Origin: Nocardia acididurans
Lineage (GTDB): Bacteria > Actinomycetota > Actinomycetes > Mycobacteriales > Mycobacteriaceae
Assembly (NCBI RefSeq): GCF_016741815.1
Contig: NZ_JAERRJ010000004.1
Location: forward strand, 310,001 to 374,000
Direction of reading: 5' to 3'
DNA length: 64,000 nt
Position numbers and translations under genes: made by a program. This document shows, piece after piece, positions 10,501-19,123 of the stretch. The notes beneath the pieces were generated by a model, which ran no database searches, was not told the DNA's origin, and saw nothing but the letters and a program-made list of their open reading frames with translations. Numbering within the stretch: the stretch's first letter is position 1; each line of letters opens with the position of its first letter.

Positions 10501-11008
10501 GCAGCGCGAGATCGACTCCTGCGCACCGCTGGTCGCGGAACTGGTCGCGGTGCTGCCCCGTCCCGGCGGTCGGCCGGAGCGGGACGCGGCGAATCTGCGG
10601 CTGCTCGCCCAGGCGCTGCCGTTGAGCGGCACCGCCCGCCGCGCCGGCCTGCCGGTCGCCCTGGTGGCGCAGACCTACCGTGAGCTCGGCGAGCTCATCG
10701 GACTCGACTGGCTGGCGCGCACCTTCGCCACCACCCCCGCCTCCGATCACTGGGAAACCCTGGCCGCAGCGGTCCTGGTCGACGAATTGCATTCCCGCTG
10801 GCACGCATTGGCCGCCGCCGTCCTACACGAGGCCGGCCCCGAGGATTCAGCCCGCCACCTGGTCACGTCGTGGAGCGTGCACCCCCACGCCACCCGCCTG
10901 CTGGACCTGGTCGGCGAACTACGCCGCTCCGGCACCGCCGACATCGCCCGCCTGTGCGTCGTGAACGCCGAATTGGCCGCGGCGACAGGACACCACGACA
11001 GCGACTGA
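7574..11008 (+). CDS. gdh: NAD-specific glutamate dehydrogenase, large type, N-terminally short
   Basis: 1144 residues from the ATG at 7574, preceded by AGGGAG at suitable spacing; a GTG at 7565 is the alternative. It converts glutamate to 2-oxoglutarate with NAD. The catalytic segment of the large GDH family is plain: GGLRWSDRPDDFRTEVLGLM, VPMGAKGAFV with the substrate lysine, then AGIGDMSGDVFGNGML. The actinobacterial 180-kDa enzymes are about 1600 residues and carry ACT-like N-terminal domains; here about 450 residues of that part are missing, leaving the size of the 115-kDa class. Residues 44-102 are a repetitive Thr/Pro-rich insert. The first 35 residues are atypical. It converges on the PucR gene, so it is probably transcribed alone. 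Confidence 0.88.
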   Translation: MHRGAGTGTLDVVRSEAAVPRLEFTRVTGPAPQARLSWLAPALDRTPASTTPLESTTPDRTPASTTPLESTTPDRTPASTTPLESTAPDRTPAIAPLETTAPDRASASIAARNSTVAPDSSDLPQPRDSAEIPDLTELVEIFAALGLHVTAHEVSAPSEHRFTFRRTTFDLSGATTVEIAAAFVAAATGELEVDGFLGLVGSAGLGWRDALLVRIACRYLRQAGLRTGAGTSVEILTAHADFVRAFVELFHAAFDPERAADREASVAAADSRALTLLEAATTLPEDQLLRGLYTFCAAVLRTNWFQPDREVAAFKLDPARLSVAAPVTPYREIFVHAARVEGSHVRGGAIARGGLRWSDRPDDFRTEVLGLMKTQSVKNSVIVPMGAKGAFVVRGTASELRGGARGTASGSRITARGTAADPHAVRRAYAAFIGGLLDVTDNIVDGAVVPPAHTVVRDGPDPYLVVAADKGTARFSDLANGIAVERGFWLGDAFASGGRTGYDHKGLGITARGAWRSIRRHLGELGIDPDAQAFTVAGIGDMSGDVFGNGMLETDRIMLVAAFDHRHIFLDPNPDPVLSFRERERLAGLERGSWADYDRALLSAGGGVWPRSAKSVPLSPQVRDRLGVTATEMTAPELIRAILSARVDLLFNGGIGTYVRATGESDAEVADPTNDDVRVTADRLSCRVIGEGGNLGLTQRARIEFAVAGGRVNADFIDNAAGVAISDREVNLKIALNTAVAQGDLTVAERDALLTAATEDVVAAVLADCDRQALAISLAEAHAPFLIDRHGRLIENLEQAAGIDRTAEFLPAPAELAARRRAGTGLVRPEIAVLLAMSKNLVRDELLASDALDDPIVAGTLLGYFPERMRKLVPEAVFRAHPVAREIVAVTAANQVINRVGPGMIHRLEERVGAGTAQIVLACTAVQSILDIDGWWRDALALPVAPQSRLSVLTGIQDAIEQSTAWLLARHRAHSWQREIDSCAPLVAELVAVLPRPGGRPERDAANLRLLAQALPLSGTARRAGLPVALVAQTYRELGELIGLDWLARTFATTPASDHWETLAAAVLVDELHSRWHALAAAVLHEAGPEDSARHLVTSWSVHPHATRLLDLVGELRRSGTADIARLCVVNAELAAATGHHDSD
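7703..7879 (+). repeat. 45-bp tandem repeat inside gdh, three exact-length copies plus a degenerate fourth
   Basis: Units at 7703-7747, 7748-7792 and 7793-7837 each encode DRTPASTTPLESTTP or a one-residue variant. A shorter diverged unit follows at 7838-7879. The first two copies are almost identical in DNA, so the array is recent and may vary in copy number between strains. Confidence 0.9.
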
Positions 11009-11159
11009 TCAACCACATCGACAACCGTCCGACCGCCCTCGCCACCCACGCGCTCTCGCCACCGGCGCACCCTGTCATTCCGCCGCGTTTCTCGGCCGGG
11101 GTCGACGCGGGAGCAGTGCGCCATCCCGGTGGATTCCGCCCTGGAAGCACCGCCCTGGG
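11009..11159. other. Convergent intergenic gap, no clear feature
   Basis: About 150 bp between the ends of gdh and the PucR-type gene. I find no gene and no strong hairpin in it. Confidence 0.4.
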
Positions 11160-12686
11160 TCAGCCGTGGGCGATCAGGGCCAGGAGCAGTTCGGCCCGGA
11201 CCCGGGCGGCGTCGAGGCGGCAGCCGAGCAGGGATTCGATCTTGGCGATGCGGCTGCGGAGGGTGTGCCGGTGGATGCCGAGAGTGGTTGCGGCGGTTTC
11301 CCATTGGCCGTGTGCCTCCAGGTAGGCGCGCAGGGAGGCGATGAGGTCGGTGCTGTGGCGTTCGTCGTAGTCGGCAAGTGGTTGCAGCATGGCCTCGGAG
11401 ACCGCGCCGAGGGCGCGGCGGGTCTCGGGGAAGGTGAGCAGGGCGCTGCCCGCGAGGGCCGCCAGGTCGAGCGGTCCGCTGCCGGGCGGTGCGGCCGAGG
11501 CGGCCAGTTCGGCGTGTTCGATGGCGGTGGCGAAGCGGCGCACGGGATGCGGGGCGCTGAGCCCGGCGCGGGTGGTGGCGCGGGCCTGGTCGGGGAGGTC
11601 CGTGAGCAGGCGTTCGGCGGATTCCTCGGTGTCCGAGCCGGGCAGCAGGACGGCGAGCCGGTTGCCGTCGGCGTGGGCGAACAGCTGCCGGTTCGAGGCC
11701 CGCAGCCGATCGTCGACGGCCGCGGCGGCCAGTGCGACAGTGTCGGCCGATTCGCAGCGCAGCACCAGTACCCGGATGCGCCCGGAGCGGTCGGCGGCGG
11801 GCGCGAGGTGCTGCCAGACGAGGTCGAGATCGGCGTTCTCGGCGAGCAGCATGGCCATGGCCTGGGTGTTCAGGTGGTTCTGCGCGATGCGCAGGCGCAC
11901 CGGTTTCTCGAAGTCGACCGCGAGCAGTGAGCTGGCGTGCCCGAGCAGCACCTGGTCGACGGAGCTGAGCGGCGTGGTGGTGACGACGGCGAGATGGCCG
12001 TGCACGGTGTGCCCGGCCGTGATCGCCTGGACCGCGATGTATTCGCCGGGCCGGGTGGCGATCACGCCGCTGGCCGCGCCCTCGCCGCGCCCGGCCAGGA
12101 ATTCCGAGAGTCGTTCGGCCACATCGGCGGACGGCCGTCCCGGATGTGATTCGGCGAGTGCGCCGTCCGCGCCGAGCAGTGCCACGGTGGCCGACAGCAC
12201 CCCCGACAGCTCCTTGATGACGGCTTTGGATCCCTGCACCGCGGCCCGCGTCATGCGCGGCTGTGCGCGGGAGGCGCGCAGCACCTTCTCGTATTCCTGT
12301 TCGGCGAGCCGCTGCATGACCTTCTTGGCGATGGCGCCGAACGGCGTCGGCAGCGGTACCTCGAACAGCGGCAGCCCGAGTTCGTCGGCGGCTTCGACGA
12401 GATCCTCGGGCACGGTCTCGTGGGAGAGCCCGACGCCGAATCCGACACACGCCACGCCGACCGAGTCCAGGTCGGCGAGGTAGCGCCGCCGGTCCGCGCG
12501 ACTGAGCGGCAACCCCATACCGGTGGTGAGCACGAGTTCCCCGCCGGAGAGCCACTGCTGTGGTTCGGTGAGTTCGGAGGTGAGGGCGAGGGTGATCTCA
12601 CGTGCCAGTCCGGCGGCCCCGCCCTTCAGTACCAGGCCGAGTTCCGGTTGGGCCAGCACCCACCGGACCGGGATCCCGGCACTCAC
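11160..12686 (-). CDS. PucR-family transcriptional regulator
   Basis: About 508 residues from the GTG at 12684-12686; an in-frame GTG lies two codons upstream, and GGAG precedes by a few bases. The N-terminal PucR domain is visible in [20 protein letters not shown] followed by [17 protein letters not shown]. The C-terminal PucR-type helix-turn-helix reads [20 protein letters not shown]. Regulators of this family control purine, polyamine and GABA catabolism. Divergent placement 160 bp from the aminobutyraldehyde dehydrogenase gene, with two inverted repeats between, suggests it controls the polyamine/GABA block, probably sensing a pathway intermediate. The inducer is unknown. Confidence 0.88.
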   Translation of the reverse strand: MSAGIPVRWVLAQPELGLVLKGGAAGLAREITLALTSELTEPQQWLSGGELVLTTGMGLPLSRADRRRYLADLDSVGVACVGFGVGLSHETVPEDLVEAADELGLPLFEVPLPTPFGAIAKKVMQRLAEQEYEKVLRASRAQPRMTRAAVQGSKAVIKELSGVLSATVALLGADGALAESHPGRPSADVAERLSEFLAGRGEGAASGVIATRPGEYIAVQAITAGHTVHGHLAVVTTTPLSSVDQVLLGHASSLLAVDFEKPVRLRIAQNHLNTQAMAMLLAENADLDLVWQHLAPAADRSGRIRVLVLRCESADTVALAAAAVDDRLRASNRQLFAHADGNRLAVLLPGSDTEESAERLLTDLPDQARATTRAGLSAPHPVRRFATAIEHAELAASAAPPGSGPLDLAALAGSALLTFPETRRALGAVSEAMLQPLADYDERHSTDLIASLRAYLEAHGQWETAATTLGIHRHTLRSRIAKIESLLGCRLDAARVRAELLLALIAHG

Positions 12687-12751
12687 CTGCACTCCGATGA
12701 CCGCAATGGCACTCCAACAGCTAACTGGACAGATCGTCGAATCCTTATTCT

Positions 12752-12801
12752 GCCGGTACGCCATACCGGCGGGTGACGCCGGGGTGTGCCGCACAGCACA
12801 C
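12752..12801. promoter_or_regulatory. Two inverted repeats in the PucR/dehydrogenase divergent region
   Basis: GCCGGTA-CGCCA-TACCGGC (12752-12770) has perfect 7-bp arms. GTGTGC-CGCACA-GCACAC (12784-12801) has perfect 6-bp arms. Both lie in the 160-bp gap between the divergent starts at 12686 and 12847, the expected place for operators of the PucR-type regulator. Confidence 0.45.
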
Positions 12802-12846
12802 TGGCTGGCATCCACGCATCGAGGACACGCAGGAGAACGGGCAGCC

Positions 12847-14277
12847 ATGAGCACCGAGACGCTTCGCAACTTCATCGACGGAAAGTTCGTCGAATCGACC
12901 GCATCGGAGTCGTTCGATCTGATCAGCCCGGTGGACGAGAGCGTCACGGGTCGTAGCCCGATCTCCGGGAACGCCGATATCGATGCCGCGGTGGCGGCCG
13001 CCGCCCGCGCCTTCCCCGCGTGGAAGGCGACCACCCCGAGCAAGCGTCAGGCCGCGCTGCTGAAGCTGGCCGACGCCATCGAAGCGAATTCGGACGCCCT
13101 GGTGGCCGCGCAGTGCCGCGACACCGGCCAGCCCATGCACCTGGTCGCCTCGGAGGAGGTGGCGGCGGGCGCGGATCACCTGCGCTTCTTCGCGGGCGCG
13201 GCCCGCCTGCTGGAGGGCAAGTCGGCCGGTGAGTACCTGGAGGGTTTCACCTCCTATGTCCGCCGCGAGCCGGTCGGCGTGGTCGGCCAGGTGACCCCGT
13301 GGAACTACCCGCTCATGATGGCCATCTGGAAGATCGGCCCGGCGCTGGCGACCGGAAACACCGTGGTGCTCAAGCCGAGTGACACGACGCCGGGCAGCAC
13401 GCTGCTGCTGGCGGAGCTGTCGCAGGGCATCCTGCCCGACGGCGTGCTGAACATCGTGCTGGGTGATGCCGCGACGGGCGCGGAGCTGGTGTCGCATCCG
13501 GATCTGTCCATGGTGGCGATCACCGGTTCGGTGCGGGCGGGTATCGCGGTGGCCTCGGCGGCGGCGCAGCAGGTCAAGCGCGCGCATCTCGAATTGGGCG
13601 GTAACGCACCGGTTCTGGTGTTCGGTGACGCCGATCTGGCGACGGCCGCGGATCGCATCGGCGATGCCGCGTTCTTCAATGCCGGCCAGGACTGCACGGC
13701 CGCGACCCGGGTGCTGGTGCACGAGTCGGTGCACGACGCGTTCGTGGAGGCCCTGGTGAAGAAGGCGGAGACGGTGCGTCCGGGCCGCCCCGACGACACC
13801 GAGGCGGCGTACGGTCCGCTCAACAATCCGCGCCATTTCGCTTCCGTCACCGGCAAACTCGCCGCGCTGCCGGAGCACGCGCAGGTGCGCACGGGCGGCA
13901 CCCGCATCGGCGACAAGGGTTTCTACCTCTCCCCCACGGTGATCACGGGCGTCCGCCAGGACGACGCGATCGTGCAGGAGGAGATCTTCGGCCCGGTGAT
14001 CACCGTGCAGTCCTTCGCCGACGAGGCGGAGGGCACGAAGCTGGCCAATGATGTGGTCTACGGCCTGGCCTCCAGTGTCTGGACGCGCGATCACGGTGTG
14101 GTGCAGCGGGTTTCGGCGGCACTCAATTTCGGCGCGGTGTGGGTGAACTGCCATATCCCGCTGGTGGCGGAGATGCCGCACGGCGGTTTCAAGCAGTCCG
14201 GCTACGGCAAGGACCTGTCGGCCTACGGCGTCGAGGACTACACGCGCGTCAAGCACGTCATGAGCGCGCACGACTGA
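12847..14277 (+). CDS. Gamma-aminobutyraldehyde dehydrogenase (aldehyde dehydrogenase family)
   Basis: 476 residues from the ATG at 12847, with AGGAGAA upstream. It belongs to the NAD(P)-dependent aldehyde dehydrogenase family, shown by VGQVTPWNYPLMMAIWKIGP, LELGGNAPVLVFGDADL and NAGQDCTAATRV with the nucleophilic cysteine. The closest functional class by sequence feel and by neighbours is 4-aminobutanal dehydrogenase (PatD/PuuC type), which turns the product of putrescine oxidase into GABA. Substrate assignment rests on the neighbouring gabT, gabD, aguA, aguB and amine oxidase genes; betaine aldehyde or another aminoaldehyde remains possible. Confidence 0.82.
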   Translation: MSTETLRNFIDGKFVESTASESFDLISPVDESVTGRSPISGNADIDAAVAAAARAFPAWKATTPSKRQAALLKLADAIEANSDALVAAQCRDTGQPMHLVASEEVAAGADHLRFFAGAARLLEGKSAGEYLEGFTSYVRREPVGVVGQVTPWNYPLMMAIWKIGPALATGNTVVLKPSDTTPGSTLLLAELSQGILPDGVLNIVLGDAATGAELVSHPDLSMVAITGSVRAGIAVASAAAQQVKRAHLELGGNAPVLVFGDADLATAADRIGDAAFFNAGQDCTAATRVLVHESVHDAFVEALVKKAETVRPGRPDDTEAAYGPLNNPRHFASVTGKLAALPEHAQVRTGGTRIGDKGFYLSPTVITGVRQDDAIVQEEIFGPVITVQSFADEAEGTKLANDVVYGLASSVWTRDHGVVQRVSAALNFGAVWVNCHIPLVAEMPHGGFKQSGYGKDLSAYGVEDYTRVKHVMSAHD

Positions 14278-14332
14278 CAACCCGTTCCCTCGCGCGTTCG
14301 AGCGCGAAACTTCTTTCCGCAGAGGACTTTCC

Positions 14333-15682
14333 ATGATCGAGATGAGCTATCGGCTACCGCAGCAGCGGGTGCTGCACACCGCCCTGCCGGGCCCGCGTTC
14401 GCAGGAGCTGGCGGCACGGCGCAAGGCGGCGGTGGCCGCGGGTGTGGGTTCGACGGCCCCGGTGTACACGGCGGACGCCGACGGCGGCGTGATCGTGGAT
14501 GTGGACGGCAATTCGCTGATCGATCTGGCCTCGGGCATCGCGGTCACCAACGTGGGCGCGTCGCATCCGAAAGTGGTTGCGGCGGTGCGTGATCAGGTGG
14601 AGCGTTTCACGCACACCTGTTTCATGGTGACCCCGTACGAGGCCTACATCCAGGTCGCCGAGCAGCTGGCCGAACTCACCCCCGGCACACACGAGAAGCG
14701 CAGTGTGCTCTTCAATTCCGGTGCGGAGGCGGTGGAGAACGCGGTGAAGGTGGCGCGGCTGGCCACCGGCCGCCCGGCGGTGGTCGCCTTCGATCACGCG
14801 TATCACGGCCGCACCAACCTGACCATGGCGCTGACCGCCAAGAACATGCCGTACAAGGCGCATTTCGGCCCGTTCGCGCCCGAGGTCTACCGGATGCCCA
14901 TGTCGTACCCGTTCCGGGACGGCGGTACCGACGGCGCGATGGCGGCGCGGGCGGCGATCTCGCGGATCGAGAAGCAGCTGGGCGCGGATTCGGTGGCGGC
15001 GATCATCATCGAGCCGATCCAGGGTGAGGGCGGATTCATCGTTCCCGCACCGGGTTTCCTGCCGACGCTGGCGGAGTGGGCGCGCGCCAACGGCGTGGTG
15101 TTCATCGCCGACGAGGTGCAGACCGGTTTCGCCCGCACCGGCGACTGGTTCGCCTGTGATCACGAGGGCGTGGTGCCCGACATCATCACCATGGCCAAGG
15201 GCATCGCGGGCGGAATGCCGTTGTCCGCCATCACCGGTCGCGCGGAGCAGCTGGACGCGGTGCACGCGGGCGGGCTCGGCGGCACCTACGGCGGCAACCC
15301 GGTGGCGTGCGCGGCGGCGCTGGCGGCCATCGAGGTGATGAAGGACGAGGATCTGCCCGGCCGGGCACGGCATATCGGCGAGATCGCGCTGACCCGGTTC
15401 CGTGAACTGGCGCAGGAGATTCCGGCCATCGGCGAGGTGCGCGGACGCGGCGCGATGCTGGCCCTCGAATTCGTCCGCCCCGGCACCACCGAGCCGGATC
15501 CGGCGCTGGCCTCGGCCGTGGCCGCCCGCTGCCTGCAGCAGGGCGTGATCACGCTGACCTGCGGCACCTACGGGAATGTGATCCGCCTGCTGCCGCCGCT
15601 GGTGATCGGCGACGAACTGCTGCACGAGGCGCTGTCTGTGCTGTGCACGGCCATCGCCGAACTTGGAACCGCCGGTAGGTGA
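14333..15682 (+). CDS. gabT: 4-aminobutyrate (GABA) aminotransferase
   Basis: 449 residues, the usual size of class-III PLP aminotransferases. It has FNSGAEAVENAVKVAR for cofactor binding, DEVQTGFARTG with the PLP-pyridine aspartate, and ITMAKGIAGGMPLSA carrying the PLP lysine. It transfers the amino group of GABA to 2-oxoglutarate, giving succinate semialdehyde and glutamate. GAGGAC precedes the ATG; the gene follows the aminobutyraldehyde dehydrogenase by 55 bp and precedes gabD by 31 bp, so the three form an operon. Confidence 0.92.
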   Translation: MIEMSYRLPQQRVLHTALPGPRSQELAARRKAAVAAGVGSTAPVYTADADGGVIVDVDGNSLIDLASGIAVTNVGASHPKVVAAVRDQVERFTHTCFMVTPYEAYIQVAEQLAELTPGTHEKRSVLFNSGAEAVENAVKVARLATGRPAVVAFDHAYHGRTNLTMALTAKNMPYKAHFGPFAPEVYRMPMSYPFRDGGTDGAMAARAAISRIEKQLGADSVAAIIIEPIQGEGGFIVPAPGFLPTLAEWARANGVVFIADEVQTGFARTGDWFACDHEGVVPDIITMAKGIAGGMPLSAITGRAEQLDAVHAGGLGGTYGGNPVACAAALAAIEVMKDEDLPGRARHIGEIALTRFRELAQEIPAIGEVRGRGAMLALEFVRPGTTEPDPALASAVAARCLQQGVITLTCGTYGNVIRLLPPLVIGDELLHEALSVLCTAIAELGTAGR

Positions 15683-15713
15683 TTCGCCGGGTGATCGACT
15701 GTCAGGACAAGCT

Positions 15714-17171
15714 ATGACCGAATTCGACCGTATCCGTTCTGTAGTTCCGACCGGTCTGTGGATCGACGGAGCCGAGACCGACGCGCTGGCGGGCGGCACC
15801 TTCACCGTGCACGATCCCGCCACCGGCGACACCCTCGCCACGGTGGCCGATGCGACCGCCGCCGATGCGAAGCGGGCCCTGGATTCCGCGGTGGCAGCCC
15901 AATCCTCGTGGGCAGCAACCTCTCCGCGCGAACGCGCCGCCGTGCTGCGGCGCGCCTGGGAGCTGCTTACCGAGCGCACCGAGGAACTCGCGCTGCTCAT
16001 GACCCTGGAAATGGGCAAGACGCTGGCGGAGAGCCGCGGCGAGGTGGCCTACGGCGGTGAGTTCCTGCGCTGGTTCAGCGAGGAGGCCGTGCGCATCGGC
16101 GGCCGTTACGCCGACGCCCCCGCGGGCACCGGCCGGATCCTGGTCAAGCAGCAGCCGGTGGGCCCGTGCCTGGCCATCACGCCGTGGAACTTCCCGCTGG
16201 CCATGGGAACTCGCAAGATCGGTCCCGCACTGGCCGCGGGCTGCACGGTGATCGTGAAGCCCGCCGAGGACACGCCGCTGACCATGCTGGCGCTGGCCCG
16301 CGTCTTCGCCGAGGCCGGACTGCCGGCCGGTGTGCTGTCGGTGCTGCCCGCGAGCGATGCCGCCGGGGTGACCGCGCCGCTGCTCGCCGACGACCGGCTG
16401 CGCAAGGTGACCTTCACCGGGTCCACCCGGGTCGGCAAGATCCTGCTGCGTCAGGCCGCCGACACCGTGCTGCGCACCTCGATGGAGCTGGGCGGCAATG
16501 CCCCGTTCATCGTGTTCGAGGATGCCGATCTGGAGCAGGCGCTGGCCGGGGTCATGCTGGCCAAGATGCGCAACGGTGGTGAGGCGTGCACGGCGGCGAA
16601 CCGTATCTACGTGCACAATTCGCTGCGCGCGGAGTTCGCGGCCCGGCTGGCCGAGCGCATGGGCGCGCTGCGGCTGGGCCCCGGCTACGCGCCGGACACC
16701 GATCTCGGCCCGCTGATCAACGAGCGGCAGCGCGGCAGTGTGGCCGCATTGGTCGACGATGCGGTCGAAGCGGGCGCGGTCCTGCGCACCGGCGGCAAGG
16801 CGGTCGACGGTCCCGGCTACTTCTTCGAGCCGACCGTGCTCGACGAGGTGCCGCGCACCGCCCGCATCCATCGCGAGGAGATCTTCGGGCCGGTGGCCGC
16901 GATCTACGGTTTCGACACCGAGGACGAAGTGATCGCGCTGGCCAACGACACCGAATACGGTCTGGCCGCCTACTTCTACACGCAGAACCTGGATCGGGCG
17001 CTGCGGGTTTCGGACGCTCTCGAGGCCGGCATGGTCGGCGTGAACCGCGGCGTCATCTCCGATCCGGCCGCGCCGTTCGGCGGCGTGAAGCAGTCCGGGC
17101 TCGGCTCCGAGGGTGGATCCGAAGGCATCCACGAGTACCTCGACACGAAGTACGTCGCCTTCACCCGGTGA
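15714..17171 (+). CDS. gabD: Succinate-semialdehyde dehydrogenase
   Basis: 485 residues from the ATG at 15714. Aldehyde dehydrogenase signatures are ITPWNFPLAMGTRKIGPALA, MELGGNAPFIVFEDADLEQA and GGEACTAANRIYV with the catalytic cysteine; the ending GLGSEGGSEGIHEYLDTKYV is typical of GabD. It oxidises succinate semialdehyde to succinate, the last step of GABA breakdown. It is third in the dehydrogenase-gabT-gabD operon; the 57-bp palindromic repeats begin 13 bp after its stop. Confidence 0.92.
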   Translation: MTEFDRIRSVVPTGLWIDGAETDALAGGTFTVHDPATGDTLATVADATAADAKRALDSAVAAQSSWAATSPRERAAVLRRAWELLTERTEELALLMTLEMGKTLAESRGEVAYGGEFLRWFSEEAVRIGGRYADAPAGTGRILVKQQPVGPCLAITPWNFPLAMGTRKIGPALAAGCTVIVKPAEDTPLTMLALARVFAEAGLPAGVLSVLPASDAAGVTAPLLADDRLRKVTFTGSTRVGKILLRQAADTVLRTSMELGGNAPFIVFEDADLEQALAGVMLAKMRNGGEACTAANRIYVHNSLRAEFAARLAERMGALRLGPGYAPDTDLGPLINERQRGSVAALVDDAVEAGAVLRTGGKAVDGPGYFFEPTVLDEVPRTARIHREEIFGPVAAIYGFDTEDEVIALANDTEYGLAAYFYTQNLDRALRVSDALEAGMVGVNRGVISDPAAPFGGVKQSGLGSEGGSEGIHEYLDTKYVAFTR

Positions 17172-17184
17172 AGTAAACGACTCT

Positions 17185-17430
17185 CCTGGCTCTCAGGGGC
17201 TTCGCCCCCGAACCCCCACAGGGCCAGGACTGACGAACCATCCTGGCTCTCAGGGGCTTCGCCCCCGAACCCCCACAGGGCCAGGACTGACGAACCATCC
17301 TGGCTCTCAGGGGCTTCGCCCCCGAACCCCCACAGGGCCAGGGCTGACGAACCATCCTGGCTCTCAGGGCCAGGGCCTCCAGAACTCCTGTCGCTCCGGG
17401 GCTTCACCCCCGTCCCCCGGAGCGGCAGGG
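17185..17430 (+). repeat. Tandem palindromic repeat array (57-bp unit)
   Basis: Three nearly identical 57-bp units at 17185-17241, 17242-17298 and 17299-17355 are followed by a truncated fourth from 17356. Each can fold by outer CCTGG/CCAGG arms and an inner GGGGC-TTC-GCCCC hairpin. A related hairpin with a different stem, GCTCCGGGG/CCCCGGAGC, lies at 17393-17423. The array occupies most of the 386-bp gap between gabD and the permease gene and contains no credible gene. It resembles repetitive extragenic palindromes and could end gabD transcription or protect its 3-prime end. Confidence 0.9.
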
Positions 17431-17557
17431 CTCGCACACCGGCCCCTGTGCCGGGTTCGTGCACCGACCGGACCTCGGCCCGGTTTCTCCACCTCGGCTC
17501 GGTGCCGGTGGGAGCCAACGGTTTCCCCGGAACCCGGCCCGCTCGTTTCGAGGAGCA

Positions 17558-19111
17558 ATGATGCTCGTGCAGGACCCACCTGACGCGGTTCCCGGTCAGA
17601 GCAGTAAGGGACTGGCCACCGGCAAGATCGGCACGCTGGCCGGTGCGGTGCTCAGTATCGCGTCGATCGCGCCCGCCTATACGACCACGGCCAGTGTCGG
17701 CCTGATCGTGGCGGCGGTCGGTTTGAAGATGCCCGCGCTGCTGATCGCCGGTTTCATTCCGATGTTCCTGGCGGCCTACGCCTATCGCGAGTTCAGTTCG
17801 GACGCGCCGGACTGCGGCGCGTCGTTCACCTGGTCCACGCGGGCGTTCGGCCCGTATGTGGGGTGGATGGCGGGGTGGGGTTCGGTGATCGCGGTGATCA
17901 TCGTGCTGGCCAATATCGCGGCGGTGGGTGCGGAGTTCCTGTACCTGTTCGTGGGCCGTCTGGTGCATTCGGAATGGATCGCGGAGCTGGGCGCGGACAA
18001 GCCGGTCAATATCGTGACCACGCTGGCGTTCCTGGCGGCGGCGGGCTGGGCGGCGAGCCGCGGCATCACCTCGAGTGAACGCGCGCAGTATGTGCTGGTG
18101 GGCTTCCAGCTGACGGTGCTGCTGCTGTTCGCCGGGGTCGCGCTGGGCAAGGCGCTGTCCGGCGAGGCTCCCGCGAGCCTGGATTTCGACATCGACTGGT
18201 TCAACCCGTTCACCGGAATCACGCTGGGCGCGTTCGCCATCGGCCTGGTCGGGTCGGTGTTCATGTTCTGGGGCTGGGATACCGCGCTGACACTCGGCGA
18301 GGAGTGCAAGAACCCCAAGCGCACGCCGGGCCGGGCCGGGCTGCTGTCGATTCTGTCGGTGCTGGGCACCTATCTGCTGCTGGCCGTGGCGCTCATGATG
18401 TACGCCGGAACCGGCGAAACCGGTGTGGGACTGGGCAATCCGGAATCCACCGACAATGTGTTCGGCACCCTCGCCAATCCGGTGCTGGGTTCCTGGGGCG
18501 AGCTGCTGCTGTTCCTGGCCGTGCTGGTGTCGAGTATCGCGAGCCTGCAGGCCACCTTCCTGCCGGCCGCGCGCGCCCTGCTGGCCATGGGTTCGTTCAA
18601 GGCGCTGCCGAGCCGCTTCGCCTCGGTGCATCCCGGGTACAAGGTGCCGCGTTTCGCGGCCGCCGTGGCCGCCATCGTGGCGGGCGGGTTCTTCACCATC
18701 ACCTCGCTGCTGTCGGAGCACGTGCTGTCCGACACCATCGCCGCCATGGGCATCATGATCTGCTGGTATTACGGGATCACCGCGTTCGCCTGTGTCTGGT
18801 ACTTCCGCAGGCACTGGTTCGATTCGCCGCGCGCGTTCCTGTTCCGGCTGCTGTTCCCGCTGCTCGGCGGCGCGATGCTGCTGATCATCTTCTGCATCTC
18901 GGTGTCGGAGAGCACCGATCCCGAAGTCGGCAGCGGCGCTTCGATTTTCGGTGTCGGTCTGGTGTTCTACCTGGGCTTCGGCGTGCTGGCCATCGGCGCG
19001 GTGCTGATGCTGGTCCAACGCTGGAAGCAGCCCGAATTCTTCCGCGGCGCGACGCTGCCGCGAGCGGTGGCGGGCGATCGGATGCCCGAACCCGCCGAAG
19101 TCCACATCTGA
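17558..19111 (+). CDS. APC-superfamily amino acid/polyamine permease
   Basis: 517 residues from the ATG at 17558; an ATG one codon later is equally possible and better spaced from GAGGAG. About a dozen hydrophobic segments follow the pattern of APC transporters, beginning with GTLAGAVLSIASIAPAYTTT (TM1), and the FMFWGWDTALTLGEECKNP segment is typical of the family. It probably imports agmatine, putrescine or a related amine for the downstream enzymes. It precedes aguB by 12 bp, so permease, aguB and aguA form an operon. The substrate is inferred from context only. Confidence 0.87.
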   Translation: MMLVQDPPDAVPGQSSKGLATGKIGTLAGAVLSIASIAPAYTTTASVGLIVAAVGLKMPALLIAGFIPMFLAAYAYREFSSDAPDCGASFTWSTRAFGPYVGWMAGWGSVIAVIIVLANIAAVGAEFLYLFVGRLVHSEWIAELGADKPVNIVTTLAFLAAAGWAASRGITSSERAQYVLVGFQLTVLLLFAGVALGKALSGEAPASLDFDIDWFNPFTGITLGAFAIGLVGSVFMFWGWDTALTLGEECKNPKRTPGRAGLLSILSVLGTYLLLAVALMMYAGTGETGVGLGNPESTDNVFGTLANPVLGSWGELLLFLAVLVSSIASLQATFLPAARALLAMGSFKALPSRFASVHPGYKVPRFAAAVAAIVAGGFFTITSLLSEHVLSDTIAAMGIMICWYYGITAFACVWYFRRHWFDSPRAFLFRLLFPLLGGAMLLIIFCISVSESTDPEVGSGASIFGVGLVFYLGFGVLAIGAVLMLVQRWKQPEFFRGATLPRAVAGDRMPEPAEVHI

Positions 19112-19123
19112 GAGGAGTTGTCC

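Noticed and set aside
12523..12846. Upstream extension of the aminobutyraldehyde dehydrogenase
   Set aside because: It would run through the PucR gene start and the inverted repeats; the ATG at 12847 gives the family N-terminus and a good ribosome binding site.
17185..17355. CRISPR-like regular repeat
   Set aside because: The units are contiguous without unique spacers and are palindromic over their whole length; no cas gene is present.
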